From NCBI GenBank assembly GCA_001417715.1, contig BBRT01000133.1, positions 1 through 45,584 of the forward strand: a stretch of DNA of 45,584 nt, given 5' to 3'. The notes under the pieces are model-generated. The model was not told where the DNA came from. It saw only the letters and a list, made by a program, of their open reading frames with translations, and ran no database searches. The stretch is from Candidatus Symbiothrix dinenymphae (GTDB lineage: Bacteria; Bacteroidota; Bacteroidia; Bacteroidales; Azobacteroidaceae). This document shows positions 8,567 to 16,769 of this stretch, one piece after another; the first letter of the stretch is position 1, and each line of letters opens with the position of its first letter. The position numbers and the translations under genes were made by a program.

Positions 8567-8873
8567 TCATACCACTTGGCTTTCGTTCCTTGTCCCGCAG
8601 GGACAGCACTTTATTAACCGTAGGCTTCAGCCTACGGGAGTGACGGAGCCCACACTCCAAAGTCCCGCATGGGACGACACATTGTTATTCTGCAAAATTG
8701 CACCCATCTCAAGTGCCGTCCCATGCGGGACTATGAGGTTGTCGTCATTCTCGTACCGTAAGCTAAAGCATACGGTTAATAAAGTGCTGTCCCTGCGGGA
8801 CACAGATAGCCGCATTGTGCTGTCCCTGCGGGACAAGGAGCGAAAGCCAAGTGGTATGATTGCGGATAGTCAT
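8553..8873. repeat. Miniature inverted-repeat element, about 321 bp
   Basis: The outer arms match each other in inverted orientation over about 55 bases: left from 8553 (CCGCAATCATACCACTTGGC at 8561) and right ending at 8873. Inside are several palindromes: GTCCCGCAGGGAC units near both ends, GTCCCGCATGGGAC in the middle, and CCGTAGGCTTCAGCCTACGG. No protein is encoded. The right arm carries an extra GTCCCGCAGGGAC unit, so the arms differ in length. It behaves like a MITE inserted at the start of the remnant gene. Confidence 0.75.
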
Positions 8874-8886
8874 ATTATTTTTTGTT

Positions 8887-9888
8887 TCATTTGATGTAAT
8901 AACGCACTCCTACCAATAACTGAATTTGTCCCAATCCCTCTCCTTTTTGCAAATCAACTGATTCCTTGTAACCATTCATGTCTTTCGTAACATTGTAAAT
9001 GACACCACTAAATGCCGTCATATTGATTCCTATTCCAAAATTTTGTTTTAAGCGATATTCTAATCCCAGATTATAATACGCTCCTACCGTAGAGCCATCT
9101 GCTTTTATTTTGTCACCGAAGGAAGAACTTTTTTCACTATAACCCATATAGCCAATACCTAAATCAACATTGAATAGCCATCGATTATCTTTGAAAGGCA
9201 TCCGTGTCAGGAAAACAGGACCAACAAATTGAATTAAATCATCGGTATTCACTCCAAACATGCTTTGAGAAGCATTGTAAGCAGAATATATCAATCCGGC
9301 ACCCATATAATCCGTGAAATAGTACTTGAAAGCGGCATCAACTACATAACCGGATTTCAACCCTTGATAGTAATGTTTCTCGACCGCGCTTAAATCAGGA
9401 TCTACCGGAGCCATTCTGTATCCATACCCAAAATCAGCCGCCAAAGTGATTTTGGGCAATTTGCGCTCCGGCTGAATGACTTTGACCGTCACCAATTGTG
9501 CCGAATCGGTATCTGCCGCTTGGGCAGACGAGTCAAAATCGTGAACGCGCAAAATGGTTCCCGTCATTTGATGGCAGGAACTTCTCCAAATGGAGGGGCG
9601 GATGTATTCGGTTACCACCACGGCATTGCCACCGGCTTTTCGCGCTTCTTCCTTCAGGAGTTCAACCACCGTGACCGAATCGCACAGAGTAGAAAATCCG
9701 GTATCGGTGATGCTGACAACTCCCAGCGATTCGCTATTCGCCGGAGCCAAACTCGGATTCATAAAAACCGACACCGGCAAATTGGCTCCATTTGCAGGAT
9801 AAGTTTTTGTAAGCAAAGTTCCAACGCGCGGGGAACATGCTGTAAGAGTTAATAGAGCAGTCATAGCTGCATAAAATGTACTTTTCAT
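8887..9888 (-). CDS. Outer-membrane beta-barrel lipoprotein
   Basis: 333 residues from MKSTFYAAM. The lipobox is LTAC (Cys about residue 18). The first about 130 residues form a small domain with KEEARKAGGNAVVVTEY, similar to proteins with Gly-Asn-Ala-V cores. The rest is a beta-barrel-like region beginning RKLPKITLAADFGYGYR and ending GLGQIQLLVGVRYYIK, with terminal aromatic residues typical of outer-membrane insertion. A longer frame to 9996 reads through the promoter box at 9910 and is rejected. The barrel half is a paralogue of the protein at 26155-26931 on the other side of the Rhs locus. Function unknown. Confidence 0.75.
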   Translation of the reverse strand: MKSTFYAAMTALLTLTACSPRVGTLLTKTYPANGANLPVSVFMNPSLAPANSESLGVVSITDTGFSTLCDSVTVVELLKEEARKAGGNAVVVTEYIRPSIWRSSCHQMTGTILRVHDFDSSAQAADTDSAQLVTVKVIQPERKLPKITLAADFGYGYRMAPVDPDLSAVEKHYYQGLKSGYVVDAAFKYYFTDYMGAGLIYSAYNASQSMFGVNTDDLIQFVGPVFLTRMPFKDNRWLFNVDLGIGYMGYSEKSSSFGDKIKADGSTVGAYYNLGLEYRLKQNFGIGINMTAFSGVIYNVTKDMNGYKESVDLQKGEGLGQIQLLVGVRYYIK

Positions 9889-9909
9889 ATTATTGATATT
9901 TTTGAGTTG

Positions 9910-9917
9910 CAAAGTTA
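9910..9917 (-). promoter_or_regulatory. -7 promoter box of the barrel lipoprotein gene
   Basis: TAACTTTG on the minus strand, 22 bases before the chosen ATG at 9888; it supports that start over the longer frame. Confidence 0.5.
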
Positions 9918-10017
9918 CATATTTTTTTTTATTTCTAATAGCAAACTTCTGGCTTACCGGGTGCACGACAAATTTCTCTTTTTTACTCAGGGTCAATTCG
10001 CATTAAAAATTACGGTG

Positions 10018-10340
10018 ACCAACTACCCCGTATGGGGTACAATTTTGATAACCCCGTACAAGCGTAGCGCAGTGCGGGGTAAAGTACTCCCCTCCCCCCT
10101 CCGGGTATGTTCGACCCCTTTGGGGCATAGCCGTCAGGTTACGGCTGAAAGCCTTTGAGCAATAGCGTAGGGCATCGCCTAAGTGTGTTCGGAGAATTTT
10201 AACACGGGCTGAAAGCCCAGCATATCCTAGCCCAACGCATCGCGTTGGAAAATGGTGATGGATGATTGTATGCGCCCTGAAAGGGCATTATACCATTATA
10301 ATACCCTTTCAGGGCGCAAAACAAGGAGGTGGCATCTTTC
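10018..10340. repeat. Cluster of palindromic repeat units
   Basis: No gene is seen in 9889-10540. 10018-10064 is 47 bases identical to 37455-37501. It contains TACCCCGTATGGGGTA and runs on into AGCGCAGTGCGGGGT. Next come GGGCTGAAAGCCC (about 10205-10219), CCAACGCATCGCGTTGG (about 10232-10250), and arms TGCGCCCTGAAAGGG at 10271-10285 and its reverse at 10304-10318. This looks like a graveyard of REP/MITE-type units next to the first Rhs cassette repeat. Confidence 0.65.
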
Positions 10341-10553
10341 GTTCGGCGTAGCGTCCACGCTACGTCGAATTAAACGCAAGGCTCCAGCCTTGCATAAACA
10401 ACCATTCCTATTTTTTACGTATCTATTCATATATCATCTCTCACACCAAAGCCAAAGCTTCGCTTCCCCTTAGTCAATCACTAAGGAAACCTGCCTCGGA
10501 TAACTCGCTGTCTTTAAACAAGATGCGGTTCTTTATCCGGTTATGTACTAATC
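10341..10553. repeat. Cassette-boundary repeat, copy A
   Basis: Starts with GTTCGGCGTAGCG and its hairpin CGTAGCGTCCACGCTACG, then GCAAGGCTCCAGCCTTGC. It continues through the shared core CAAAGCTTCGCTTCCCC, CTTAGTCAATCACTAAGG, AACAAGATGCG and TTATGTACTAATC. Near-identical to copies at 11184-11460, 14130-14298 and 16770-16970. Its end supplies the last codons and stop of the gene at 10541-10873. Confidence 0.85.
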
Positions 10554-10873
10554 CACGGAAGTTTAATTAACGGACTAAAATCTGTCTTCCAAATATCTAA
10601 TTCGTATAAATCCCCCGTATCGTCAATATTTAAGGAAGCGATAACATCAACTCCATCTTCATCAACAAAACAATATTCACTTATTTGTTCACCGAATAAT
10701 CGAGATTCAGTGGAACTTTCATCCAAAGAAATGATCAGGCTCCCCATACCTCCATCATCCATCGAACGAACAAATATTTTTTCTTTCCAACCAGAAGAAA
10801 ACTTTCTCAAAGAAAGGCTAATTAAATGCTCAATTAGTTTTTCTTCCTCTTTCGTCGGTTTTCTATTTACCAT
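10541..10873 (-). CDS. Immunity-like protein, resembling DUF6984
   Basis: 110 residues if started at MVNRKPTKEEEKLIEHL, which has GGAAG a few bases upstream; earlier in-frame ATGs at 10888 and 10939 are possible. It begins with a charged helix and ends with DVIASLNIDDTGDLYELDIWKTDFSPLIKLP, a pattern I associate with DUF6984-type small proteins (family call from memory, moderate). It is second of a pair with the gene at 10909-11169 and lies between two cassette repeats with no toxin gene, so it looks like an immunity gene left after toxin loss. The last residues (ISTstop) are encoded by repeat copy A, suggesting the C-terminus was changed when the repeat was joined. Confidence 0.65.
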   Translation of the reverse strand: MVNRKPTKEEEKLIEHLISLSLRKFSSGWKEKIFVRSMDDGGMGSLIISLDESSTESRLFGEQISEYCFVDEDGVDVIASLNIDDTGDLYELDIWKTDFSPLIKLPWIST

Positions 10874-10908
10874 GTATTCTTCCAACATTAATTTTCCCGT
10901 TAGGTAAT

Positions 10909-11169
10909 TTATATGCCATATATTGTATGCTCTGCCCATCTAAGTATACATATTTTTTTTATCGCAACTAATACAGTTTCACCACTAAGGTTTCGCTTTT
11001 CTACTAAAACACATGTGTTCGGTAAAAATTCCCAATCTTCATCTTCTGTATTATAACATTCAGAGCCATCTATTTTATAGATATTGTCTTTTATTTCATC
11101 AGCAGAAACAGGTCTGTATGCGACAGACCCTTCATTTAATAACTGTATGTAAATTGTTTTTCTTACCAT
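10909..11169 (-). CDS. Small immunity-like protein
   Basis: 86 residues, starting MVRKTIYIQLLNEGSVAYRPVSADEI. The layout resembles small immunity-type proteins found beside polymorphic toxins: a beta strand, then LLNEGS-AYRPV, then an acidic DEDWEFLPNTCVLVEKR segment. Most are predicted to be small barrels. No signal peptide, so it would act in the cytoplasm. It is bounded upstream by repeat copy B and downstream by the DUF6984-like gene. No cognate toxin is present in this cassette. Confidence 0.6.
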   Translation of the reverse strand: MVRKTIYIQLLNEGSVAYRPVSADEIKDNIYKIDGSECYNTEDEDWEFLPNTCVLVEKRNLSGETVLVAIKKICILRWAEHTIYGI

Positions 11170-11183
11170 AAAAATCCGTCCAC

Positions 11184-11460
11184 GTTCGGCGTAGCGTCCA
11201 CGCTACGTCGGATTAAACGCAAGGCTCCAGCCTTGCATAAACATCCATTCCTATTTTTTACATATCTATTCATATATCATCTCCACACCAAAACCAAAGC
11301 TTCGCTTCCCCTTAGTCAATCACTAAGGAAACCTGTCTCGGATAACTCGCTGTCTTTAAACAAGATGCGTTTTTTTATCCGACTATGTACTAATCATTTG
11401 CAAGGCTGGAGCCTTGCTTTTTAATCCAATGTAGGCAGAGCCTATGCCGAACTGTCTATC
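11184..11460. repeat. Cassette-boundary repeat, copy B
   Basis: The longest copy. It carries the GTTCGGCGTAGCG hairpin block seen in copy A, the shared core with CTTAGTCAATCACTAAGG and AACAAGATGCG, and the right-hand block GCAAGGCTGGAGCCTTGC plus TAGGCAGAGCCTA seen in copies C and D. It ends exactly at the stop of the gene at 11459-12088 and fills the gap to the next cassette. Confidence 0.85.
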
Positions 11461-12088
11461 ATTTTTTGCACGTTGCGCCGAACATAGGCAATTTTCCTAT
11501 TTTTCTTGTTTCTGTTTCAAATACTATTTCATCTTGTTCGTTATCAACTCTTATAGCAATTTTCTCTCTTATGTCTGTATTTGTACCTGTCATTAATTTC
11601 CAATTTCCATTTTTTTGCTCAAAGACATATATACTTAAACATCGTACACCTGAACATTTATCAACCATTAAGATAACAATATTGCAATCTTTTATCGTAA
11701 ATTCTTCTAATTGAACAACAGTAAAAGCACCAAAACTCTTACCCCATTCTATTATTTGGTTTCTATCAAAAAAAACGAGTTCGGGAACAGTGTCATGGAA
11801 AATAAAATGAGTATCAAGAAATTTTTTAACTTGTTGTTGGTGATTTCGTTTTTGTTCAGTATATATTTTTTCTCTCTTCTTTTTCGTTAAAAGATACTCA
11901 AAAAAATCTGCTTCAAATATGCTTGGAGGTTTAATTTTGACACAAACCTCTTCATTTACAAAATTTTCCAACGACTGATACAGAGATTGCGTCAGTTCTT
12001 TTTTTTCTTGCCATCGCAAATCTTGGGAATAAGTATGAATATTTGACAACATAAACACTAATAATAAAATTATCTTCTTTTTACCCAT
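11459..12088 (-). CDS. Secreted protein in immunity position of Rhs module 3
   Basis: 209 residues with a signal peptide (MGKKKIILLLVFMLSNIHTYSQ, cleavage near residue 22). The mature part starts with a charged helix DLRWQEKKELTQSLYQSL. Later it contains a beta-rich ELVFFDRNQIIEWGKSFGAF and a C-terminal NGNWKLMTGTN segment, loosely like NTF2/SnoaL-type folds; I do not recognise the family. It overlaps the end of the orphan Rhs gene by 19 bases, as toxin-immunity pairs often do, so it is the likely immunity protein. Its signal peptide implies protection outside the cytoplasm. Confidence 0.6.
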   Translation of the reverse strand: MGKKKIILLLVFMLSNIHTYSQDLRWQEKKELTQSLYQSLENFVNEEVCVKIKPPSIFEADFFEYLLTKKKREKIYTEQKRNHQQQVKKFLDTHFIFHDTVPELVFFDRNQIIEWGKSFGAFTVVQLEEFTIKDCNIVILMVDKCSGVRCLSIYVFEQKNGNWKLMTGTNTDIREKIAIRVDNEQDEIVFETETRKIGKLPMFGATCKK

Positions 12089-14088
12089 AATTTTCTTGCT
12101 CCATCGTTATAATTTACATATCCGTAATTATGATTGGCTCGTACAGGATTAGTTATAAAACGCCCCGAAGCATCAACATTTATAACAGAAGTTCTGCCCG
12201 GCTTATGAGACCAAGTTCCGCCTTTATCCTGACGATACCAATGATAATCTTTTTTCTGATCAATAACTAAATATACTTCGTAATAACCATTTTTACCAAA
12301 TCCTAGCTTATTCCACAAATTAGGATTTTTAATTCTGCCATCACTTATTGATGCTTGTAAAATGTAATCAAGATTTATATCAGAATCACTAGTAATGGGA
12401 TACCCACCAGCGTCTCCTGGTTGCAATCCGTGATAATTGCCATTGTCAATATCGTCCAAAGCATAACTATAACAATTATTATAGTCCACCATATCTTCAC
12501 TATTCCAAACATCAGGATTATAACTCGGATTGTCTTTCCATGCGTTAGGATTATAATAACCTCCTATTCCAAAATCCCAACCACCAGAACCATATCCGAC
12601 ATTTAGACCAATCCCCCAAGCATCATTTCCGATAGGAAGATTATAACCTGCACTTACACCCCAATTCCATCCACCATTTTCACCATAGGTATAAGAAGTA
12701 CTTCCACTTGCGTTAAACATTCCAAGAGAAGCATACGCTCCTGCACTTGTGGTTGTGCTAAAAAAACCAGAGCTAAAACCATAATCCAAACTTTGACTTA
12801 CCGTAACCCCAGAACCAAAACCTGTACCGCCTACTCGGTATCCGACCTCACCATATACTCCAGCAGAACCACCATCGCTCCAACCAATATTGATTCCTGC
12901 ACCCAATGGTATTCCTATTGGAGAAAGATTAAACCCTATGCTAAACCCACGTCTGCTGATACTCCACGTAATAAATTCTCCATCTTCATCGCTATATTTT
13001 AGCGGATTGTTCCACCCATACGCATACCGATTATACGCTTGCGTAAAATCCGGCATCTGCACATAAGGGTCCATCTCCATAAACCGCCCCAAAGCAGGGT
13101 CATATATTCGTGCATTCAAATTTATCAGCCCAAACTCATCCAAATGCTCTTGTGCCAAATAGCCTCGATTTATGATGCTCGTGCCCGAAGTTACCGTCTG
13201 TTTGCCCCACGCATCATAATAATAGCGCGTTTGAATGGATTTGTCGGCAGTTGTTACCACTCTAATACTTCCCAAATGGTCGGTTTGCACATAATAGAAC
13301 GCACGTGAGCCGTTGGTTTTGATGGCAATCGCCGATAACCCTTCCGGAGTGTAAATATAATCGTATTCTTTCGTACTTCCACCGGCAACTTCTTTTTCGT
13401 AGTTTCCGACATAATACATTGTCTTTTTCAAAACATTGTTTTCGTAATACTTGCTTATCCGCCGCTGATTGTCTGCTCCGTATTGAAATTCTATTTTTTT
13501 TGCAGGTGAATCTTGCAAGGTAATGGAAGATGCCCTATTGTACGACGTATTCGTAATATCCACAGCCATAGGACTATAAGCCGTCACCGGATCGGTAATA
13601 CCCGAAACGGCATGATTGCTGTTGGCATATTGATACGTTCCTACATCAAATTTAGTTTTGATATTGCCGTTGGCTTCATACGTGACGGACTTGGGAACAC
13701 CACTTTGAGTTATTGTACTCAAGCGATTCAAATTGTCATAGCCAAAAACTTCATTTTTGCTGTTTGACACATCGTTGCGCTGGGTCAGATTGCCGGTCGT
13801 TGCATTAAACGCATAATTGACTTCGTCAATAACCGATGCCTCATTTTTCAGCAGAATTTGATTGGGCAGGTGGTAAGTGTCGAAATCTGAGACACGTTTT
13901 AATCCATTGCCCAACGTACTTTCTGTGATTTGTCCCAAAGCATTGATAGCATCTGCCTGCCACAACAAAGTACTGTTTTCGACATTGCGCATGGATGTGA
14001 GTAAGCCATCAAGCGCATGCGTATTGTAGGCGAAGCCTATAGCCCGCCCACAAACACAAATGACAATCAACAATAAAAACCTTTTCAT
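12070..14088 (-). CDS. Orphan Rhs module 3: Rhs core with a Cys/His tip (putative toxin)
   Basis: 672 residues from MKRFLLLIVICVC, an N-terminal signal peptide. Residues about 20-370 are YD-repeat/Rhs core, ending in the family's conserved segment (YDPALGRFMEMDPYV, then YNRYAYGWNNPLKYSDEDGE). After a Gly/Ser/aromatic-rich region (about 370-520) the tip has NNCYSYALDD (Cys near 540), KKDYHWYRQDKGGTWSHKPG (His near 615 and 625) and DASGRFITNPVRANHNYGY. This Cys-then-His pattern fits a papain/NlpC-like peptidase, but the fold is inferred. Core DNA is almost identical to module 2, while the tip is unrelated. Immunity candidate overlaps downstream. Confidence 0.8.
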   Translation of the reverse strand: MKRFLLLIVICVCGRAIGFAYNTHALDGLLTSMRNVENSTLLWQADAINALGQITESTLGNGLKRVSDFDTYHLPNQILLKNEASVIDEVNYAFNATTGNLTQRNDVSNSKNEVFGYDNLNRLSTITQSGVPKSVTYEANGNIKTKFDVGTYQYANSNHAVSGITDPVTAYSPMAVDITNTSYNRASSITLQDSPAKKIEFQYGADNQRRISKYYENNVLKKTMYYVGNYEKEVAGGSTKEYDYIYTPEGLSAIAIKTNGSRAFYYVQTDHLGSIRVVTTADKSIQTRYYYDAWGKQTVTSGTSIINRGYLAQEHLDEFGLINLNARIYDPALGRFMEMDPYVQMPDFTQAYNRYAYGWNNPLKYSDEDGEFITWSISRRGFSIGFNLSPIGIPLGAGINIGWSDGGSAGVYGEVGYRVGGTGFGSGVTVSQSLDYGFSSGFFSTTTSAGAYASLGMFNASGSTSYTYGENGGWNWGVSAGYNLPIGNDAWGIGLNVGYGSGGWDFGIGGYYNPNAWKDNPSYNPDVWNSEDMVDYNNCYSYALDDIDNGNYHGLQPGDAGGYPITSDSDINLDYILQASISDGRIKNPNLWNKLGFGKNGYYEVYLVIDQKKDYHWYRQDKGGTWSHKPGRTSVINVDASGRFITNPVRANHNYGYVNYNDGARKLWVKRR

Positions 14089-14129
14089 ATTTATTTTATA
14101 TTTCAATCCAAACACTTTTTTTCACTCTG

Positions 14130-14298
14130 TATCAAATCCAAAGCTTCGCTTCCCCTTAGTCAATCACTAAGGAAACCCATCTCGGATAACTCGCCATCTT
14201 TAAACAAGATGCGTTTATTTATCCGGCTATGTACTAATCTTTTGCAAGCCGGAAGCTTGCTTTTAATCCTGCATAGGCAGAGCCTACGCTGAACAAGG
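14130..14298. repeat. Cassette-boundary repeat, copy C
   Basis: Contains the shared core CAAAGCTTCGCTTCCCC, CTTAGTCAATCACTAAGG, AACAAGATGCG and TATGTACTAATC, then GCAAGCCGGAAGCTTGC and TAGGCAGAGCCTA. The first block (GTTCGGCGTAGCG) of copies A and B is missing. It lies between the leader of module 3 and the stop of the gene at 14300-14770. Confidence 0.85.
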
Positions 14299-14299
14299 G

Positions 14300-14770
14300 T
14301 TACAATTTAAAAGTGATGGGTAAAGTATAACATATCTTACATGGAATATCATTATTTGAAGCAGGCTTCCAATCAGGCATTATTTTAACTACCCGAAGAG
14401 CTTCTTCATCTGCCGCTGGATGAAGGGATTTTAGAATACGTGGGCAAATAACTTTTCCTGATTCATCAATGATGAATTTAATATACACACGCCCCTGAAT
14501 TGAAGCCTCTTTGCATTCTTCGGGATATTTTAAATTGTTTGCTATAAATTTCATCATTGCCCTCTCGCCGCCTAAAAATTGAGCATATACTTCAGGTCCA
14601 CCAAAAATTTCTTCTTCATTTGTCCATATACCATTATAAAGCGAATCACATTTGTTGCAAAATAACGCTGAATCATTCATGTTGATAGTTGATTTCTTTT
14701 GAGAGTATACACAACCACAACTAACAATTGTAGCAAATAATGTTAAAAATAATTTTACCTTTTTTACCAT
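14300..14770 (-). CDS. TonB C-terminal-domain protein in immunity position of Rhs module 2
   Basis: 156 residues with an N-terminal signal (MVKKVKLFLTLFATIVSCGCVYSQ; a lipobox-like VSCG or a cleavage after YSQ). The C-terminal about 85 residues match the TonB C-terminal domain: GGERAMMKFIANNLKYPEEC, GRVYIKFIIDESGKV, HPAADEEALRVVKIMPDWKPA and a final ITFKL. It lacks the N-terminal anchor and proline-rich span of true TonB. It overlaps the module 2 stop by seven bases. A TonB-fold immunity protein would be unusual; a periplasmic housekeeping paralogue is the alternative. Confidence 0.75.
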   Translation of the reverse strand: MVKKVKLFLTLFATIVSCGCVYSQKKSTINMNDSALFCNKCDSLYNGIWTNEEEIFGGPEVYAQFLGGERAMMKFIANNLKYPEECKEASIQGRVYIKFIIDESGKVICPRILKSLHPAADEEALRVVKIMPDWKPASNNDIPCKICYTLPITFKL

Positions 14771-16743
14771 CTTCTTGGAATTTTATAAACGAAATGCCAC
14801 CATGGGCGATAAAAATTGTACATGAATATTATATCAGGATTCACACTTGCCGCAGAACCCCATTGATTTATTCTTTGCCCCCAATCAACACCACTATCAG
14901 AATATAATCCTTGATTTTTATATAGATGCACTTGCGCTCGAAATTCCTCATAAGCATGTCCATCTGTGATACCCTGTGGCATTTTGCTTTTGTAAGTTAA
15001 ATAATCTTTAGAATGAAATAATTCCTCTTCATAGATTCCTCGTAAATAATCATAGTTTTTACTGAAAGCAATATCATTTAAAAGAATTCCACGTTTTGTT
15101 GAAAATAGTCCCGGACTCGTAGCAGTAGGATCATACTTCCCTTTAAATCCGAAATAATCCAAAGCTCCCTGTTGATTTCCATTAGCAACAAAACGGCTTA
15201 AAACCTCATCATGACTCCTGAACCCTTGTCCTCTTGCCAAATTTGTTGCTTGTTCTTCTAAAAACATCGCAGATACACTTGGATTGAACGTCCATCCTTT
15301 TTTATCAATACCCCATGCCGAAACATTACCACTCCAACTATCATGGGTAACATTATAATTAGCACCTACTGTGGTGAAATTTGTACTTATTGGAAAACCC
15401 ATTTGAGGGGATATCCCTGCTGACCAACCAACACTTAATCCACTTGAGGAAGAAACTGATGCGTAAACTGTATTAAACATGGCTGTCGCACCTGCATAAG
15501 CCGAAACATCATTATTCTTAATACTATATCCAATTCCTGCTTGAACACTTGCAACCCCGGGTATTCCAACAATAACAGATATGCCAATACTGATTCCTCC
15601 ATTTTTGCTCCAACTTATATTAGGAATAATCCAAAAGAACTCCCCATTTGGATCAGTATATTTAAACGGATTATTCAACCCATAAGCATACCGATTATAC
15701 GACTGCGTAAAATCCGGCATTTGCACATAAGGATCCATCTCCAAAAACCGCCCCAAAGCAGGGTCATATATTCGCGCATTCAAATTTATCAGCCCAAACT
15801 CATCCAAATGCTCCTGCGCCAAATAGCCTCGATTTATGACACTCGTGCCCGCAATTGCAGTCTGTTTGCCCCACGCATCATAATAATAGCGGGTTTGAAT
15901 GCCTTTTGAATCATCTGCTACCACTCTCACGCTTCCCAAATGGTCAGTCTGCACATAATAGAACGTGCGCGAGCCGTTAGTTTTGATGGCAATCGCCGAT
16001 AACCCTTCCGGCGTATAGATATAATCATTTTCTTTGGTCGTGCCTCCGGCTATGACTTCTTTTTCGTAATTCCCGACATAATACATTTTTTTTTTCAAAA
16101 CATCGTTTTCGTAATACTTGCTTATCCGCCGCTGATTGTCTGCTCCGTATTGAAATTCTATTTTTTTTGCAGGTGAATCTTGCAAGGTCATGGAAGATGC
16201 TCGATTGTATGAAGTATTTGTAATATCCATTGTCGGCGGGCTGTAATCCGCCGCCATATCGGTAATGCCCGACACGGCGTGATTGCCCTCATCATACTGA
16301 TACGTTCCTACATCAAACTTAGTTTTGATATTGCCGTTAGCTTCATACGTGACGGACTTGGGAACACCACTTTGAGTTATTGTGGTCAGGCGATTCAGAT
16401 TGTCATAGCCAAAAGCTTCATCTTTGCTGTTCGTTACATCGTTGCGCTGGGTCAGATTGCCGGTCATTGCATTAAACGTATAATTGACATCGTCAATAAC
16501 CGATGCCCCATTTTTCAGCAAAATTTGATTGGGCAGGTGGTAAGTGTCGAAATCTGAAACACGTTTTAATCCATTGCCCAACGTGCTTTCTGTGATTTGC
16601 CCCAAAGCATTGATGGCATCTGCCTGCCACAACAAGGTACTGTTTTCGGCATTGCGCATGGATGTGAGTAAGCCGTCAAGCGTATGCGTATTGTAGGCGA
16701 AGCCTATAGCCCGCCCACAAACACAAATGACAATCAACAACAA
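14764..16743 (-). CDS. Orphan Rhs module 2: Rhs core with distinct tip; start shifted
   Basis: 659 residues if started at TTG 16743. The core (to about residue 364) is nearly identical to module 3 and ends with the Rhs motif YDPALGRFLEMDPYVQ and YNRYAYGLNNPFKYTDPNGE. The tip then diverges: a Gly/Ser beta-rich stretch, then a helical end with LRGIYEEELFHSKDYL and AYEEFRAQVHLYKNQG, unrecognised but with conserved-looking Glu/His residues. The ATG that matches module 3's start (at about 16755) is out of frame through one extra base and meets a stop after 26 codons. Translation therefore needs TTG, or the gene is silent. A TonB-domain gene follows, overlapping. Confidence 0.7.
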   Translation of the reverse strand: MLLIVICVCGRAIGFAYNTHTLDGLLTSMRNAENSTLLWQADAINALGQITESTLGNGLKRVSDFDTYHLPNQILLKNGASVIDDVNYTFNAMTGNLTQRNDVTNSKDEAFGYDNLNRLTTITQSGVPKSVTYEANGNIKTKFDVGTYQYDEGNHAVSGITDMAADYSPPTMDITNTSYNRASSMTLQDSPAKKIEFQYGADNQRRISKYYENDVLKKKMYYVGNYEKEVIAGGTTKENDYIYTPEGLSAIAIKTNGSRTFYYVQTDHLGSVRVVADDSKGIQTRYYYDAWGKQTAIAGTSVINRGYLAQEHLDEFGLINLNARIYDPALGRFLEMDPYVQMPDFTQSYNRYAYGLNNPFKYTDPNGEFFWIIPNISWSKNGGISIGISVIVGIPGVASVQAGIGYSIKNNDVSAYAGATAMFNTVYASVSSSSGLSVGWSAGISPQMGFPISTNFTTVGANYNVTHDSWSGNVSAWGIDKKGWTFNPSVSAMFLEEQATNLARGQGFRSHDEVLSRFVANGNQQGALDYFGFKGKYDPTATSPGLFSTKRGILLNDIAFSKNYDYLRGIYEEELFHSKDYLTYKSKMPQGITDGHAYEEFRAQVHLYKNQGLYSDSGVDWGQRINQWGSAASVNPDIIFMYNFYRPWWHFVYKIPRRW

Positions 16744-16769
16744 AAGCCTTCTTCATACTTCTTTCGTAT

